From NCBI GenBank assembly GCA_900314845.1, contig OMWV01000011.1, forward strand, positions 62,001 through 126,000: a stretch of 64,000 bases of DNA, given 5' to 3'. Under the pieces are notes generated by a model. That model had not been told where the DNA came from. It did no database searches and saw nothing but the letters and a program-made list of their open reading frames with translations. This document shows, piece by piece, positions 43,290 to 52,635 of this stretch. The DNA comes from an uncultured Eubacteriales bacterium. Lineage in GTDB: Bacteria; Bacillota; Clostridia; Lachnospirales; Lachnospiraceae. Made by a program: the position numbers and the translations under genes. The stretch's first letter is position 1. Each line of letters starts with the position of its first letter.

Positions 43290-44405
43290 ATGAAAAAGAG
43301 AATGTTGATGGCGGCAGGGCTTGCGCTTGCGCTTGTTCTCTCTGCTGCAGGGTGCGGAAAGAAGAAAGAGGAGCCCAAGACTCAGCCCATGACGGTCGAG
43401 TCGACGGTGGAAACTTCTTCTGAGACGTCGGAGGTTCTTCCGGAGGGCAAGATGAGATCTTATCTGACGGGAGAGGTGATCAGCTCGAAGGTAGGCCTCA
43501 AGAGACCCTATGCCATCATGATAAACAATATAAAAGACAGCCTCCCTCAGTCAGGCATCAGCGATGCGGAGATGATCTACGAGTGCAAGGTAGAAGGCGG
43601 GATCACAAGACTGATGGCAGTATTTCAGGATGTATACAAGGCAAAGAAGATCGGTTCCATCCGAAGCGCCCGCCACTATTACATAGACCTGGCAAATGAC
43701 AACGATGCCATCTATGTTCACTTCGGCCAGTCAAAGTACGCCAAGGCCCGCATTGAGAAAGAGAAGATCAAGACGATCAGCGGCCTCTCTTCCTACGGCG
43801 GCAAGGTCTTCTACAGGACAAAAGACAGAGTAGCGCCCCATAACGTATTTACAAATGCGAAGATGCTGAAGGAAGGCCTGAAGGCAACAGGGATCAGCAG
43901 GAAATATCCCGAGGGCTATACGGCAAGATTTAAGTTCAACAAGGAAGATACACCTCTGGCCCAGGGAAAGACGGCAGAGAAGGTCAATATTCCCTTCGAT
44001 TCCAATCCCTATTTTGTATACGACAAGTCGACCGGACTCTACAACCGTTTCCAGTACGGCCAGAAGCACATCGATACCGAGAATAACAAGCAGATCGCTG
44101 TAAAGAATATTTTCGTCCAGTATGTCAGGGAGAAGAAGATCAGTTCCCATGATCATCAGGACCTGAAGTTGAAGGGGACCGGCAGCGGCCTTTATATCAC
44201 GGACGGCAAGGCCATAAAGGTAAAGTGGGTCAAGGAAAAGGAAAGCGACAGGACACTTTTCTACGATGAGTCGGGCAGCGAAGTCGTCCTCAACCCGGGC
44301 AAGACCTTCTTTGAGGAGGTGCCCAAGAAGTCTGTCGTCACATTCGGCGATGAGGCTCCTATAAAGGACAAGACGAAGACAGCAAGCGAAACAGTCAAAA
44401 AGTAA
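43290..44405 (+). CDS. DUF3048 (YerB-like) lipoprotein
   Basis: A 371-residue exported lipoprotein: the signal peptide LALALVLSAAGC has a lipobox with Cys near residue 22, followed by a Lys/Glu/Thr-rich linker. The mature part resembles the two-domain DUF3048 family of Firmicutes (RPYAIMINNIKDSLPQSGISDA and GSIRSARHYYIDLA), of unknown role at the cell surface. AAGGAGG precedes ATG 43290. It is 80 bases after ybeY and 16 before a flippase gene, consistent with an envelope role. Confidence 0.88.
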   Translation: MKKRMLMAAGLALALVLSAAGCGKKKEEPKTQPMTVESTVETSSETSEVLPEGKMRSYLTGEVISSKVGLKRPYAIMINNIKDSLPQSGISDAEMIYECKVEGGITRLMAVFQDVYKAKKIGSIRSARHYYIDLANDNDAIYVHFGQSKYAKARIEKEKIKTISGLSSYGGKVFYRTKDRVAPHNVFTNAKMLKEGLKATGISRKYPEGYTARFKFNKEDTPLAQGKTAEKVNIPFDSNPYFVYDKSTGLYNRFQYGQKHIDTENNKQIAVKNIFVQYVREKKISSHDHQDLKLKGTGSGLYITDGKAIKVKWVKEKESDRTLFYDESGSEVVLNPGKTFFEEVPKKSVVTFGDEAPIKDKTKTASETVKK

Positions 44406-44421
44406 TTTGTTGAGGTAAGAG

Positions 44422-46050
44422 ATGGGAACAAGTTCAGAAAATACAGGCACCAGCAGGGAGATCATCGTACAGGGCACCATACTGGCTGCAGCTCAGTTCA
44501 TCGTAAGAGTGATCGGTCTCTTCTACCGCATACCTCTGCAGAGGATCTGCGGTGATGTAGCGATGGGCTATTACGGCTATGCATATGATATCTATACTGT
44601 TCTCCTTCTGCTCTCATCCAACGGCGTGCCGGTGGCAGTGAGCAAGCTTGTTTCCACATATCATGCCAAGAGAGATTTTAAGAACGAGTACAAGATGATG
44701 AAGAGCGCCCTCTGGTGGACGCTCATCGTGGGAACTGCCATAGGAGGCCTGACATTTGTCTTTGCAAGGCAGATCACCAGGTTTCTCTTCGGACCTGAGA
44801 TGATGGGGGTCGTACCTGCTCTGAGAGTTCTGGCACCGACACTTTTCATCTGCTGCGTCATGAGTACATTTCGGGGATATTTCCAGGGGATCAATACCAT
44901 GATGCCGACGGCTGTTTCCCAGATATTTGAGCAGCTTTTCAATGCTGTCGTCAGTGTAGCCGCTGCCGTCATTCTGGCTCCCCAGGGGGCGGCCATGGCG
45001 GCTATGGGCGGAACACTGGGAACATTTGCCGGCGCCCTGGTCAGCATGATATTCTTGATATTCATATTTGTCCTCTACAGGCCGCAGCTGATGAGAAGGG
45101 TAGAGAGAGATACCTACCACAAGGAGCTGCCCTACGGGGAAACATACAGGCTTCTCACACTGACTATGGGGCCTGTGATCGTAAGCTCCGTGATCTATCA
45201 GGTGAGCGGTATCATAGATTCTTCCATCTACAGCAATATCTCCACCCAGCTGGGTTACGATCCGGAACTGATCTCGACCCTCTACGGCATCTACAGCAGT
45301 AAATATAAACTCTTGATCAATGTCCCTCTGGCCATGGCCACAGCCCTGCAGGCAGCCGTTGTGCCGGGAGTTGCCGCGGCATATATCCGGGGAGACAAGC
45401 AGGAAGTCTACAGCAAGATAGGGACGGCCGTAAAGTTCTGCATGGTTATAGCCATACCGGCCTGCGTCGGCCTGTCCCTGCTGAGCAGTCCCATCCTGCA
45501 GCTCCTCTTCGGGGACGCGACGAAGCTCAGCAGCCATCTGCTCATGATAGGAACGCCCTTCCTCTTCTTCTTCTCGCTGGCGACGGTAAGCATAGGCGCC
45601 CTGCAGGGGATAGACAAGATGAACACTCCTATCATAAACTCCTGCATCGCCCTGGCCGTACATGTCGTATTTATCGTTATCCTGCTCAGGTTCTGCAACA
45701 TGAATGTGTATGCCATCCTCTACAGCAATATCCTCTTTGGATTTATAGCCACTGTGCTGAACAATATGGCTCTGAAAAAGTATGTCGGATATGAGCAGGA
45801 GATCGTTCATACCTTCCTGCTGCCGGGGCTGGCTTCCGCCGTCATGGGACTCGTCGTTTACCTGCTCTACCACGGGCTTATGCGGATATTCCCTCACAAT
45901 TCCATCAATACGATCATCAGCGTGCTCGCGGCGATCGTCGTATACTCTGTGGCTCTGATAAAGACCAGGGCGCTGAGCGAGGATGAGATCTACCAGATGC
46001 CAAAGGGAGCCAAGATCGTCCGTCTGGCAAAACGCTTCCATCTGCTTTAA
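44422..46050 (+). CDS. MATE/MurJ-like polysaccharide flippase, SpoVB/YtgP type
   Basis: A 542-residue integral membrane protein with about 14 hydrophobic segments, of the MOP superfamily. The N-terminus ILAAAQFIVRVIGLFYRIPLQRICGD is characteristic of the SpoVB/YtgP group. Such proteins move lipid-linked sugar precursors, including lipid II, across the membrane. Whether this is the main MurJ or a sporulation-type SpoVB cannot be told. The ribosome site is weak (TTGAGGTAAG). It is followed after 11 bases by a flavoprotein gene. Confidence 0.87.
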   Translation: MGTSSENTGTSREIIVQGTILAAAQFIVRVIGLFYRIPLQRICGDVAMGYYGYAYDIYTVLLLLSSNGVPVAVSKLVSTYHAKRDFKNEYKMMKSALWWTLIVGTAIGGLTFVFARQITRFLFGPEMMGVVPALRVLAPTLFICCVMSTFRGYFQGINTMMPTAVSQIFEQLFNAVVSVAAAVILAPQGAAMAAMGGTLGTFAGALVSMIFLIFIFVLYRPQLMRRVERDTYHKELPYGETYRLLTLTMGPVIVSSVIYQVSGIIDSSIYSNISTQLGYDPELISTLYGIYSSKYKLLINVPLAMATALQAAVVPGVAAAYIRGDKQEVYSKIGTAVKFCMVIAIPACVGLSLLSSPILQLLFGDATKLSSHLLMIGTPFLFFFSLATVSIGALQGIDKMNTPIINSCIALAVHVVFIVILLRFCNMNVYAILYSNILFGFIATVLNNMALKKYVGYEQEIVHTFLLPGLASAVMGLVVYLLYHGLMRIFPHNSINTIISVLAAIVVYSVALIKTRALSEDEIYQMPKGAKIVRLAKRFHLL

Positions 46051-46061
46051 GGAGTGAAGAT

Positions 46062-47354
46062 ATGATCTATGACATCTGCGTTGCGGGAGGCGGGGCTTCC
46101 GGCATGGCAGCAGCAATTTCAGCAGCCCGGGAAGGTGCCGGCGTACTGGTCCTTGAGAAGATGGACAGGTTGGGAAGGAAGATCCTTGCTACGGGCAATG
46201 GCAGGTGCAATCTGACAAACAATAATATAAAGAAGTCGGCAGGGAACCTTCCCTACCGCTGCAGCCAGCAGGATTTTCCTGGGAAAATAAGTGCATCCTT
46301 CGATTCGGGGGATGCTCTGGTTTTTTTCAGGTCACTGGGAATTCTTACCTGCCAAAGAGGAGAATATGTCTACCCCATGTCCCTGCAGGCATCAGCGGTC
46401 AGAGATGCCCTGGAAAGAGAGATCTCATCCCTGAAGAACATTCGGGTCAGGACAGGCAGTGCGGTAAAAAGTGTGAAGAAGGATAAGGCTTTCTTTTCCA
46501 TAGAGACAGAAGACGGGAAGATATTTCGCAGCAGGAAGCTCATAATCTCCTGCGGCGGCAGATCTTCTTCAAAGCTGGGGTCGGACGGCTCGGGCTATGG
46601 TCTGTGCAAGAGCCTGGGGCACAGGATCATAGAGCCGGTCCCTGCCCTGTGTGCCTTAAAATGCAAAGAGAAGTTTTTCCACTCACTGGCGGGTGTGAGG
46701 ACTCAAGCCTCTGTCCAGATCCTGGACGGCACACAAGTCCTCTCCTGTGACAGCGGGGAACTTCAGCTGACAAATTACGGGATATCAGGGATCCCTGTCT
46801 TTCAGGTCAGCAGGTTTGCTGCCCGCGCCCTCTATGAGGGCAGAAAGGTCCGGGCCAGGCTGGATCTTTTGCCCCAGATGGATGAGGATCAGATCCGCAG
46901 CTTTATTTCCCGCACCTGCCAGAGGCATAAGACCTATACCATGGAGGAGATCCTGACGGGGATCCTGAATGATAAGCTCACAGCAGTTCTCACAGACCTG
47001 GCCCTGGGACAGGGAAAGAGACAGGGTGGAGGCAATGCCGGGAAACAGCCCCGCATATATGGATCACAGTGGGGAAAGAAGGATGTTTTCCGGCTGATCA
47101 AGCTGATTAAGGGTCTTACAGTGAATATAACAGACACAAACGGCTTTGACCAGTCACAGGTCAGCGCCGGCGGAGCGGATACATCACAATTTCTGCCGGA
47201 TTCTCTTGAATCCCGGCTGGTAAAAGGACTCTATGTGACGGGCGAACTTCTGGACGTCGACGGGATCTGCGGGGGCTATAACCTTCAGTGGGCCTGGGCG
47301 ACCGGCTGTATAGCCGGACAGAGTGCCGGGAAGGACTTCTATGATAAGGATTAA
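46062..47354 (+). CDS. HI0933-family flavoprotein (YhiN type)
   Basis: A 430-residue FAD-binding protein. The dinucleotide fold is VAGGGASGMAAAISAARE at residues about 6-23, then EKMDRLGRKILATGNGRCNLTN, the signature of the HI0933/BaiN-like aminoacetone-oxidase family. The C-terminus GICGGYNLQWAWATG closes the FAD site. The substrate is unknown. AAGGAGTGAAG precedes ATG 46062. The next gene, another flavoprotein, overlaps its end by 14 bases. Confidence 0.88.
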   Translation: MIYDICVAGGGASGMAAAISAAREGAGVLVLEKMDRLGRKILATGNGRCNLTNNNIKKSAGNLPYRCSQQDFPGKISASFDSGDALVFFRSLGILTCQRGEYVYPMSLQASAVRDALEREISSLKNIRVRTGSAVKSVKKDKAFFSIETEDGKIFRSRKLIISCGGRSSSKLGSDGSGYGLCKSLGHRIIEPVPALCALKCKEKFFHSLAGVRTQASVQILDGTQVLSCDSGELQLTNYGISGIPVFQVSRFAARALYEGRKVRARLDLLPQMDEDQIRSFISRTCQRHKTYTMEEILTGILNDKLTAVLTDLALGQGKRQGGGNAGKQPRIYGSQWGKKDVFRLIKLIKGLTVNITDTNGFDQSQVSAGGADTSQFLPDSLESRLVKGLYVTGELLDVDGICGGYNLQWAWATGCIAGQSAGKDFYDKD

Positions 47355-48954
47355 TCAGATCAGGCTTAGACTGGGATACACACAGGAGGAAGCAGGCCGG
47401 GCGATCATAAAGAAGGCAAGGCTGAAAGAAGGACAGCTTCTCTCCTGGGATATTCTCAAAGAATCGATAGACGCCAGAAAATCGAGGGACGGAGAAGTCT
47501 TTTGCAGTCTTTCTGTATGCGCCAGGATATCCGGGGAAGAAAAATTCCTGCGCAGGAACAGAAGCAGGGATATCCAGCATTATGAACCCAAAATATATCG
47601 GTTCCCCTATCAGAACAAGAAGAACCTTGAGCACAGACCGGTCGTGATCGGCACAGGTCCCGCGGGGCTCTTTTGTGCTCTTATGCTGGCCAGGGCAGGT
47701 TTTTGCCCTCTTGTTCTGGAAAGAGGATGCGATGTAAGAAAAAGGCTTGAGATCGTGCATTCCTTCTGGGAAGGGGGAAGACTGGATCCTCAGACAAATG
47801 TCCAGTTTGGCGAGGGAGGGGCGGGAACTTTCTCTGACGGAAAGCTCAACACCCTTGTAAAAGATCCATCCGGTCTGCACAGAAGGGTGCTGGAAGAGTT
47901 TGTCCATGCGGGCGCCCCCGGGGATATCCTTTACAAGTATAAGCCCCATCTGGGAACGGATGCCCTGACCGGCATCGTGGAAAATATGCGCAGGGAGATC
48001 ATCTCTCTCGGCGGTCAGGTAGAATTTGAAAGCTGTGTGACAGGCTTTAACCTGGACAGCCAGGGCCATATCGCTTCTGTCACGGTCAATGATTCGTTTC
48101 AAACAGATGCCAGATATGTTATACTTGCCGTAGGTCACAGCGCAAGGGATACCTATGGCGCTCTCTATCAGCTGGGAATGCAGATGGAGCCCAAAAGTTT
48201 TGCCATAGGCGTCAGGATAGAGCATCCGCAGGATATGGTAGATAAGGCCCAGTACGGGGCAGCTGCCCAAAAGCTCCCCCCTGCCGATTACAAGCTGACA
48301 TACAGAGCAGGAGACGGCAGAAGCGTCTATACATTCTGTATGTGCCCCGGCGGCTGGGTCGTGGATTCCTCCTCGGAAGAAAATGGCCTCGTGGTGAACG
48401 GCATGAGCTACAAAGGAAGAGACAGTCAGACAGCCAACAGCGCCGTGATCGTCAGTGTGAGACCCCAGGACTTTGAGGGAGAGGATCCACTCGCAGGAGT
48501 GCGCTTCCAGAGAAAATGGGAGAGACTTGCCTGGCAGGAAGGCCGCGGAAGCGTACCGGTCCAGCTGCTGGGAGATTTTAAAAAGGGTCAGATATCTGCT
48601 GCCTTTGGAGAGGTTATCCCCAGGCATAAGGGAAAGATAAGCTTCGGCAATATACGGAACTGTCTCCCGGATTATGTCTGCCGGGACCTTGTGGAGGGCA
48701 TTGATGGATTCTCCCGCAGGCTTGCTGATTTTAACAGAGAGGATGCTGTCCTTTCCGGCGTGGAGACAAGAACATCTTCCCCCCTCAGGATGCTGAGAGG
48801 AAAAGATCTGCAGAGCAATATAAAAGGCATTTTTCCCTGCGGGGAGGGAGCCGGATATGCCGGCGGGATCACGAGCGCTGCCATGGACGGGATCCGGGCA
48901 GCTCAGGCAGCGGCAGAATATATCCTCAGGGATACAGGTCAGATCGGCGAATAG
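47341..48954 (+). CDS. FAD-dependent dehydrogenase of the COG2509 group
   Basis: A 537-residue flavoprotein of unknown substrate. The N-terminal 80 residues resemble an RNA-fold-like module (RINQIRLRLGYTQEEAGRAIIKKARL) and precede the FAD fold VIGTGPAGLFCALMLARAG. NVQFGEGGAGTFSDGKLNT and GEGAGYAGGITSAAMDGI are typical of the group. ATG 47341 has GGGAAGGA upstream and overlaps the previous gene by 14 bases, so the two flavoproteins are co-translated. No cysteine cluster is visible. Confidence 0.87.
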   Translation: MIRINQIRLRLGYTQEEAGRAIIKKARLKEGQLLSWDILKESIDARKSRDGEVFCSLSVCARISGEEKFLRRNRSRDIQHYEPKIYRFPYQNKKNLEHRPVVIGTGPAGLFCALMLARAGFCPLVLERGCDVRKRLEIVHSFWEGGRLDPQTNVQFGEGGAGTFSDGKLNTLVKDPSGLHRRVLEEFVHAGAPGDILYKYKPHLGTDALTGIVENMRREIISLGGQVEFESCVTGFNLDSQGHIASVTVNDSFQTDARYVILAVGHSARDTYGALYQLGMQMEPKSFAIGVRIEHPQDMVDKAQYGAAAQKLPPADYKLTYRAGDGRSVYTFCMCPGGWVVDSSSEENGLVVNGMSYKGRDSQTANSAVIVSVRPQDFEGEDPLAGVRFQRKWERLAWQEGRGSVPVQLLGDFKKGQISAAFGEVIPRHKGKISFGNIRNCLPDYVCRDLVEGIDGFSRRLADFNREDAVLSGVETRTSSPLRMLRGKDLQSNIKGIFPCGEGAGYAGGITSAAMDGIRAAQAAAEYILRDTGQIGE

Positions 48955-48980
48955 ATGGATACAGGCTGAAAGGATGGAAA

Positions 48981-49214
48981 ATGGGAATCACAAAAGAAGA
49001 GATCGCAAGGATAAATGAACTCTATCATAAGAGCAAGGCAGAAGGGCTCACAGAGGCTGAGAAGGAAGAACAGAGACAGCTGCGGGGCAGGTATATCGCC
49101 TCCGTGCGCGAGAACCTGCGGGGTCAGCTGAACAATGTGGATATCCAGAACCCTGACGGTTCCGTGGAGCATCTGAAGGATAGGCTGAAGAATAAGAAAC
49201 ATTACGGGAATTGA
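48981..49214 (+). CDS. DUF896 (YnzC) family small protein
   Basis: A 77-residue protein with ITKEEIARINELYHKSKAEGLTE and EEQRQLRGRYIASVRENLR, the two-helix DUF896 pattern of Firmicutes; its role is not established. AAAGGATGG precedes ATG 48981. The stop TGA overlaps the likely start of the next gene (TGATG), indicating coupling. Confidence 0.93.
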   Translation: MGITKEEIARINELYHKSKAEGLTEAEKEEQRQLRGRYIASVRENLRGQLNNVDIQNPDGSVEHLKDRLKNKKHYGN

Positions 49215-49777
49215 TGATCATGGATAAGAAAACGTTAAGAAAGATAATGGAAGAGAAACGGCAGGCCCTGACACAGGAGCAGGCAAGGGAAGCGGCCCAT
49301 GTCCTTTCTGAGAGACTTTTTACCTCGGATCTTTATGCCGGAGCAAAGAACATCCTGATATTTGTCTCATTTGGCAAGGAGATGGATACATCCGCCATCA
49401 TTGAGAGAGCGCTCTCTGACGGAAAGAATGTCGCCTGCCCCAGGATAAGCGGCAAAAGGCAGATGGATTTTATCGGCATCAGGAGCCGGGATGATCTCAA
49501 AGCCGGAAGCTTCGGCATCCTGGAGCCTGAAGAAGGCGGCGGGCCGGTCTATACGAAAGGCCTTGTGCTGGCGCCGGGCCTGGCATTTGACAGAGAGTTT
49601 AACAGACTGGGATACGGCGGCGGCTACTATGATGTCTGGATGGAGAAGCATGGGAAGGGCTGTTTAAAATACGCTCTTTCCTATGATTTTCAGCTGATAG
49701 ATGATGTTCCTCACAATGAGAAGGATGTGCAGCTTGACGGGATCATCACACCGTCGGCAATTTTGACAAAAAGATGA
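49214..49777 (+). CDS. fthC: 5-formyltetrahydrofolate cyclo-ligase
   Basis: Converts 5-formyl-tetrahydrofolate to methenyl-tetrahydrofolate with ATP. The 187 residues have the N-terminal [25 protein letters not shown], and the ATP/folate segment [23 protein letters not shown] 49214 overlaps the preceding stop; ATG 49220 (two residues shorter) and TTG 49211 are alternatives, none with a strong ribosome site, which fits coupling. Confidence 0.92.
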   Translation: MIMDKKTLRKIMEEKRQALTQEQAREAAHVLSERLFTSDLYAGAKNILIFVSFGKEMDTSAIIERALSDGKNVACPRISGKRQMDFIGIRSRDDLKAGSFGILEPEEGGGPVYTKGLVLAPGLAFDREFNRLGYGGGYYDVWMEKHGKGCLKYALSYDFQLIDDVPHNEKDVQLDGIITPSAILTKR

Positions 49778-49796
49778 GACAGGGAGGTCGTTTGAA

Positions 49797-51041
49797 ATGG
49801 ACATGATAGAACTTGGAAGACGCGCAAAAAAGGCTTCATTTGAACTGGGACACATGTCGACAACCCAGAAGAATGCCTGCCTGGAGACGGCAGCAAGATA
49901 TCTTGTGGAAAACAGCGAAAAGATCCTTAAGGAGAACAGGCTGGATATAGAGGCGGCAAGGAAAAACGGGACGCCGGAGCCTATGATAGACAGGCTGTCT
50001 TTAGATGAAAAGAGGATCGGGCAGATGGCGGACGGGCTGATGCAGGTCAGATCCCTTGCGGATCCCATAGGAGAGATCATTTATTCTACCGTGCGGCCTA
50101 ACGGCCTGGAGATCTGCCAGAAGAGAGTTCCCTTCGGCGTCATAGGCATCATCTATGAGTCCCGCCCCAATGTCACGGCGGATTCCTTCGGCCTCTGCTT
50201 TAAGACGGGCAATGCCGCCATATTGCGCGGGGGCAGCGATGCTTTTCATTCCAATATCGTTATCGGGGAAGTTTTGAGGAAGGCGGCGGCAGACACCGGA
50301 TGCCCTGAGGACGCGATCCAGATCGTAAGGTCCACGGATCATGAGAGCGTGAACCAGATGATGAAGATGAACCGCTATATCGACCTGCTCATTCCCAGGG
50401 GCGGTCAGGGTCTCATCCGCAATGTCGTAGAGAACAGCACCGTGCCGGTGATAGAGACAGGTACGGGCAACTGCCATGTCTATGTAGATGCCTCTGCTGA
50501 CATCGACATGGCCGTCAGGATCATCATAAATGCCAAGACCCAGAGAACGGGAGTCTGCAACGCCTGTGAATCTCTTGTCATCCACAGGGATATCGCTGAT
50601 AAAGCTCTGCCGGCTATCGGCAGGGCTCTGAGAGAGAAAAACTGCGAACTTCGCGGCGATGAAAGAGCGAGAAACATTTTCGGTGATATGAAGGAAGCAA
50701 GTGAGGATGACTGGGGAAGAGAGTATCTGGACCTTATTGCTTCCGTCAGGGTCGTCGACAGCATAGATGAGGCCATAGACCACATAAACAGGTATCATAC
50801 CGGTCATTCTGACACCATCGTGACAAACGATTATAATAACGCAAGGCGCTTTCTGGATCAGATCGATTCCGCCGCGGTCTATGTGAACGCGTCGACCAGG
50901 TTTACGGACGGAAATGAGTTCGGCTTTGGCGCTGAGATAGGCATCAGCACCCAGAAACTTCACGCGAGAGGCCCCATGGGTCTTAAGGAACTTACCACGA
51001 CAAAGTATGTGATCTACGGAAACGGACAGATCAGAGAGTGA
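49797..51041 (+). CDS. proA: Glutamate-5-semialdehyde dehydrogenase (proline synthesis)
   Basis: Reduces glutamyl-5-phosphate with NADPH on the way to proline. The 414 residues show [31 protein letters not shown], the catalytic cysteine in [14 protein letters not shown], and [27 protein letters not shown] precedes ATG 49797. The usual partner proB is not in this window, so glutamate kinase must be encoded elsewhere. Confidence 0.97.
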   Translation: MDMIELGRRAKKASFELGHMSTTQKNACLETAARYLVENSEKILKENRLDIEAARKNGTPEPMIDRLSLDEKRIGQMADGLMQVRSLADPIGEIIYSTVRPNGLEICQKRVPFGVIGIIYESRPNVTADSFGLCFKTGNAAILRGGSDAFHSNIVIGEVLRKAAADTGCPEDAIQIVRSTDHESVNQMMKMNRYIDLLIPRGGQGLIRNVVENSTVPVIETGTGNCHVYVDASADIDMAVRIIINAKTQRTGVCNACESLVIHRDIADKALPAIGRALREKNCELRGDERARNIFGDMKEASEDDWGREYLDLIASVRVVDSIDEAIDHINRYHTGHSDTIVTNDYNNARRFLDQIDSAAVYVNASTRFTDGNEFGFGAEIGISTQKLHARGPMGLKELTTTKYVIYGNGQIRE

Positions 51042-51050
51042 TATTTTTAT

Positions 51051-51093
51051 CTGAAAAAAGAAAAGCCCTTCCGGCATGGCGCCGGAGGGGCTT
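51051..51093 (-). terminator. Terminator of pyrBI, shared with convergent proA
   Basis: AAGCCCTTCCGGC (51063-51075) and GCCGGAGGGGCTT (51081-51093) form a 13-base stem with one G-U pair. Read on the minus strand it is followed by TTTTCTTTTTTC, a good U run; on the plus strand the tail is poor. Confidence 0.88.
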
Positions 51094-51109
51094 GCTGTTT
51101 CTGATAATT

Positions 51110-51544
51110 TTATCGGTCGTTCCTTGTGTACTTCTCCTCACAGTACTTGCACCGGTAGATCTCCTTTTCCGGGTCTGCCAGGAAGAAGATGTGGGGAAGT
51201 TCCTGCTCTATGGAAGTGATGCAGCGGGGGTTCTTGCACTTTATGACGTTTGTCAGGGTCTTGGGCAGGCTCAGAGACCTCTTCTCAACGACCTTGCCGT
51301 GATCTATGATATTGACGGTGATATCCTTGTCCAGGAAGCCGATCGCGTCAAAATTCGACTCGTCAAGCTCACCGGATATCTTTATGATATCTTTGCGGCC
51401 CATCTTCTGGCTGACAGCATTCTTGATGATGGCGACCTGGCAGTCGAATTTGTCAAGATTCAGATACTTGTAAAGTTCCATGCTCATGCCGGCGGGAATA
51501 TGATCAAGCACAACGCCGTTCTCGAGTCCTGTGATATTCAACAT
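51110..51544 (-). CDS. pyrI: Aspartate carbamoyltransferase regulatory subunit
   Basis: Nucleotide-binding regulatory chain of aspartate transcarbamoylase. The 144 residues have the effector domain ([19 protein letters not shown]) and the zinc domain with CKNPRC and CKYC, giving four cysteines. ATG 51544 is chosen from the family start and GGAGGTG upstream; it overlaps the pyrB stop by one base (TAATG). A longer frame upstream lies inside pyrB and is unlikely. Presence of PyrI implies allosteric control by CTP/ATP. Confidence 0.96.
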   Translation of the reverse strand: MLNITGLENGVVLDHIPAGMSMELYKYLNLDKFDCQVAIIKNAVSQKMGRKDIIKISGELDESNFDAIGFLDKDITVNIIDHGKVVEKRSLSLPKTLTNVIKCKNPRCITSIEQELPHIFFLADPEKEIYRCKYCEEKYTRNDR

Positions 51545-52464
51545 TACTGCACCTCCAGACCAAGCAGTGTAAGGATAAGAGCCATGCGGATATACATGCC
51601 GTACTGGGCCTGCTTGAAATAGCATGCTCTGGGATCGTCATCGACCTCTGTTGAGATCTCATTGACACGCGGCAGGGGGTGAAGGACCAGCATGTCTTCC
51701 CTGGCCAGTTCCATCTTTGCCTTATTGAGAATGTAGAAATCCTTCATTCGGATGTAGTCGTCCTCATTGAAGAAACGTTCTCTCTGGACACGTGTCATGT
51801 AGAGGATATCAAGCTCGGGGATCGCTTCCTCCAGGCTCTGCACCTCTTTGTAGGGGATGCCCTTCTTGCCCAGCGTCTCCAGAACGTATTCGGGAACCCT
51901 CAGCTCCGGAGGGGAGATCAGGACAAAGCGTACACCCTTGTAGCGGGAGAGAGCTTCTATCAGGGAATGGACGGTGCGGCCGAACTTGAGGTCTCCGCAC
52001 AGGCCTAATGTCATGTCGCCCAGCCTGCCCTTGAGAGACCGGATGGTAAGAAGATCCGTGAGCGTCTGCGTGGGGTGCTGATGGCCTCCGTCGCCGGCAT
52101 TTATCACAGGGATTCCGGACTTTAAGGCAGCAACGAGGGGAGCGCCCTCCTTGGGGTGGCGCATGGCGCAGATATCAGCATAGCAGGAAATGACCCGGAT
52201 TGTATCAGAGACACTCTCGCCCTTGGCAGCCGAGCTGGAATCGGCAGAAGAAAAACCAAGGACATGTCCCCCGAGATGGTACATAGCTCCTTCAAAGCTC
52301 AGCCGGGTTCGTGTGCTTGGCTCATAGAAACATGTCGCAAGAACTTTTCCTTCGCAGGCATGTGCATATTTGGCGGGATGTTTCTCAATATCAACAGCAA
52401 GATCCATCAGTTTGTCGAGTTCTTCAACGGAAAAATCCAAAGGGTTTAGTAAATGTCGCAGCAT
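51544..52464 (-). CDS. pyrB: Aspartate carbamoyltransferase catalytic subunit
   Basis: Makes carbamoyl-aspartate, the committed step of pyrimidine synthesis. The 306 residues have the carbamoyl-phosphate loop [36 protein letters not shown] and [17 protein letters not shown] precedes ATG 52464. It heads the pyrBI operon with its own promoter; the leader is only about 24 bases, too short for a PyrR attenuator. Confidence 0.98.
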   Translation of the reverse strand: MLRHLLNPLDFSVEELDKLMDLAVDIEKHPAKYAHACEGKVLATCFYEPSTRTRLSFEGAMYHLGGHVLGFSSADSSSAAKGESVSDTIRVISCYADICAMRHPKEGAPLVAALKSGIPVINAGDGGHQHPTQTLTDLLTIRSLKGRLGDMTLGLCGDLKFGRTVHSLIEALSRYKGVRFVLISPPELRVPEYVLETLGKKGIPYKEVQSLEEAIPELDILYMTRVQRERFFNEDDYIRMKDFYILNKAKMELAREDMLVLHPLPRVNEISTEVDDDPRACYFKQAQYGMYIRMALILTLLGLEVQ

Positions 52465-52493
52465 ATATGACCTCCATTCGTATTCCTTAACCT

Positions 52494-52521
52494 ATTATAC
52501 ATGGATAACTACGCTTGTCAA
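52494..52521 (-). promoter_or_regulatory. Sigma-A promoter of pyrBI
   Basis: On the minus strand TTGACA (52521-52516), a 16-base spacer and TATAAT (52499-52494); both hexamers are consensus. Confidence 0.87.
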
Positions 52522-52528
52522 ACAAAAC

Positions 52529-52556
52529 TTGACTTTATCAGGCGATCGAATATACT
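52529..52556 (+). promoter_or_regulatory. Sigma-A promoter of the Sel1-SseB-like gene and following operon
   Basis: TTGACT (52529-52534), a 16-base spacer and TATACT (52551-52556). Its -35 is 7 bases from the -35 of the divergent pyrBI promoter. Confidence 0.8.
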
Positions 52557-52635
52557 TAAAGTGAAATATTATGATTATTTTCATTTTGGATCCGACAACT
52601 GTATATCATATCATAGATTCAGAAGGAGTATTTTG

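Noticed and set aside
43290-44405. Whether the DUF3048 lipoprotein could be an ABC-transporter binding protein
   Set aside because: It has a lipobox, but the mature sequence shows DUF3048 features and no transporter genes lie nearby.
44614-46116. Long open frames on the strand opposite to real genes (for example 44614-46116, 47161-48627, 14224-15525, 58944-60188)
   Set aside because: They mirror well-supported genes with recognised motifs, have no ribosome sites or family resemblance, and have odd composition; they arise from the codon bias of the true genes.
52465-52500. PyrR-type attenuator for pyrBI
   Set aside because: The promoter lies so close to pyrB that the leader is about 24 bases, too short for the terminator/antiterminator pair.
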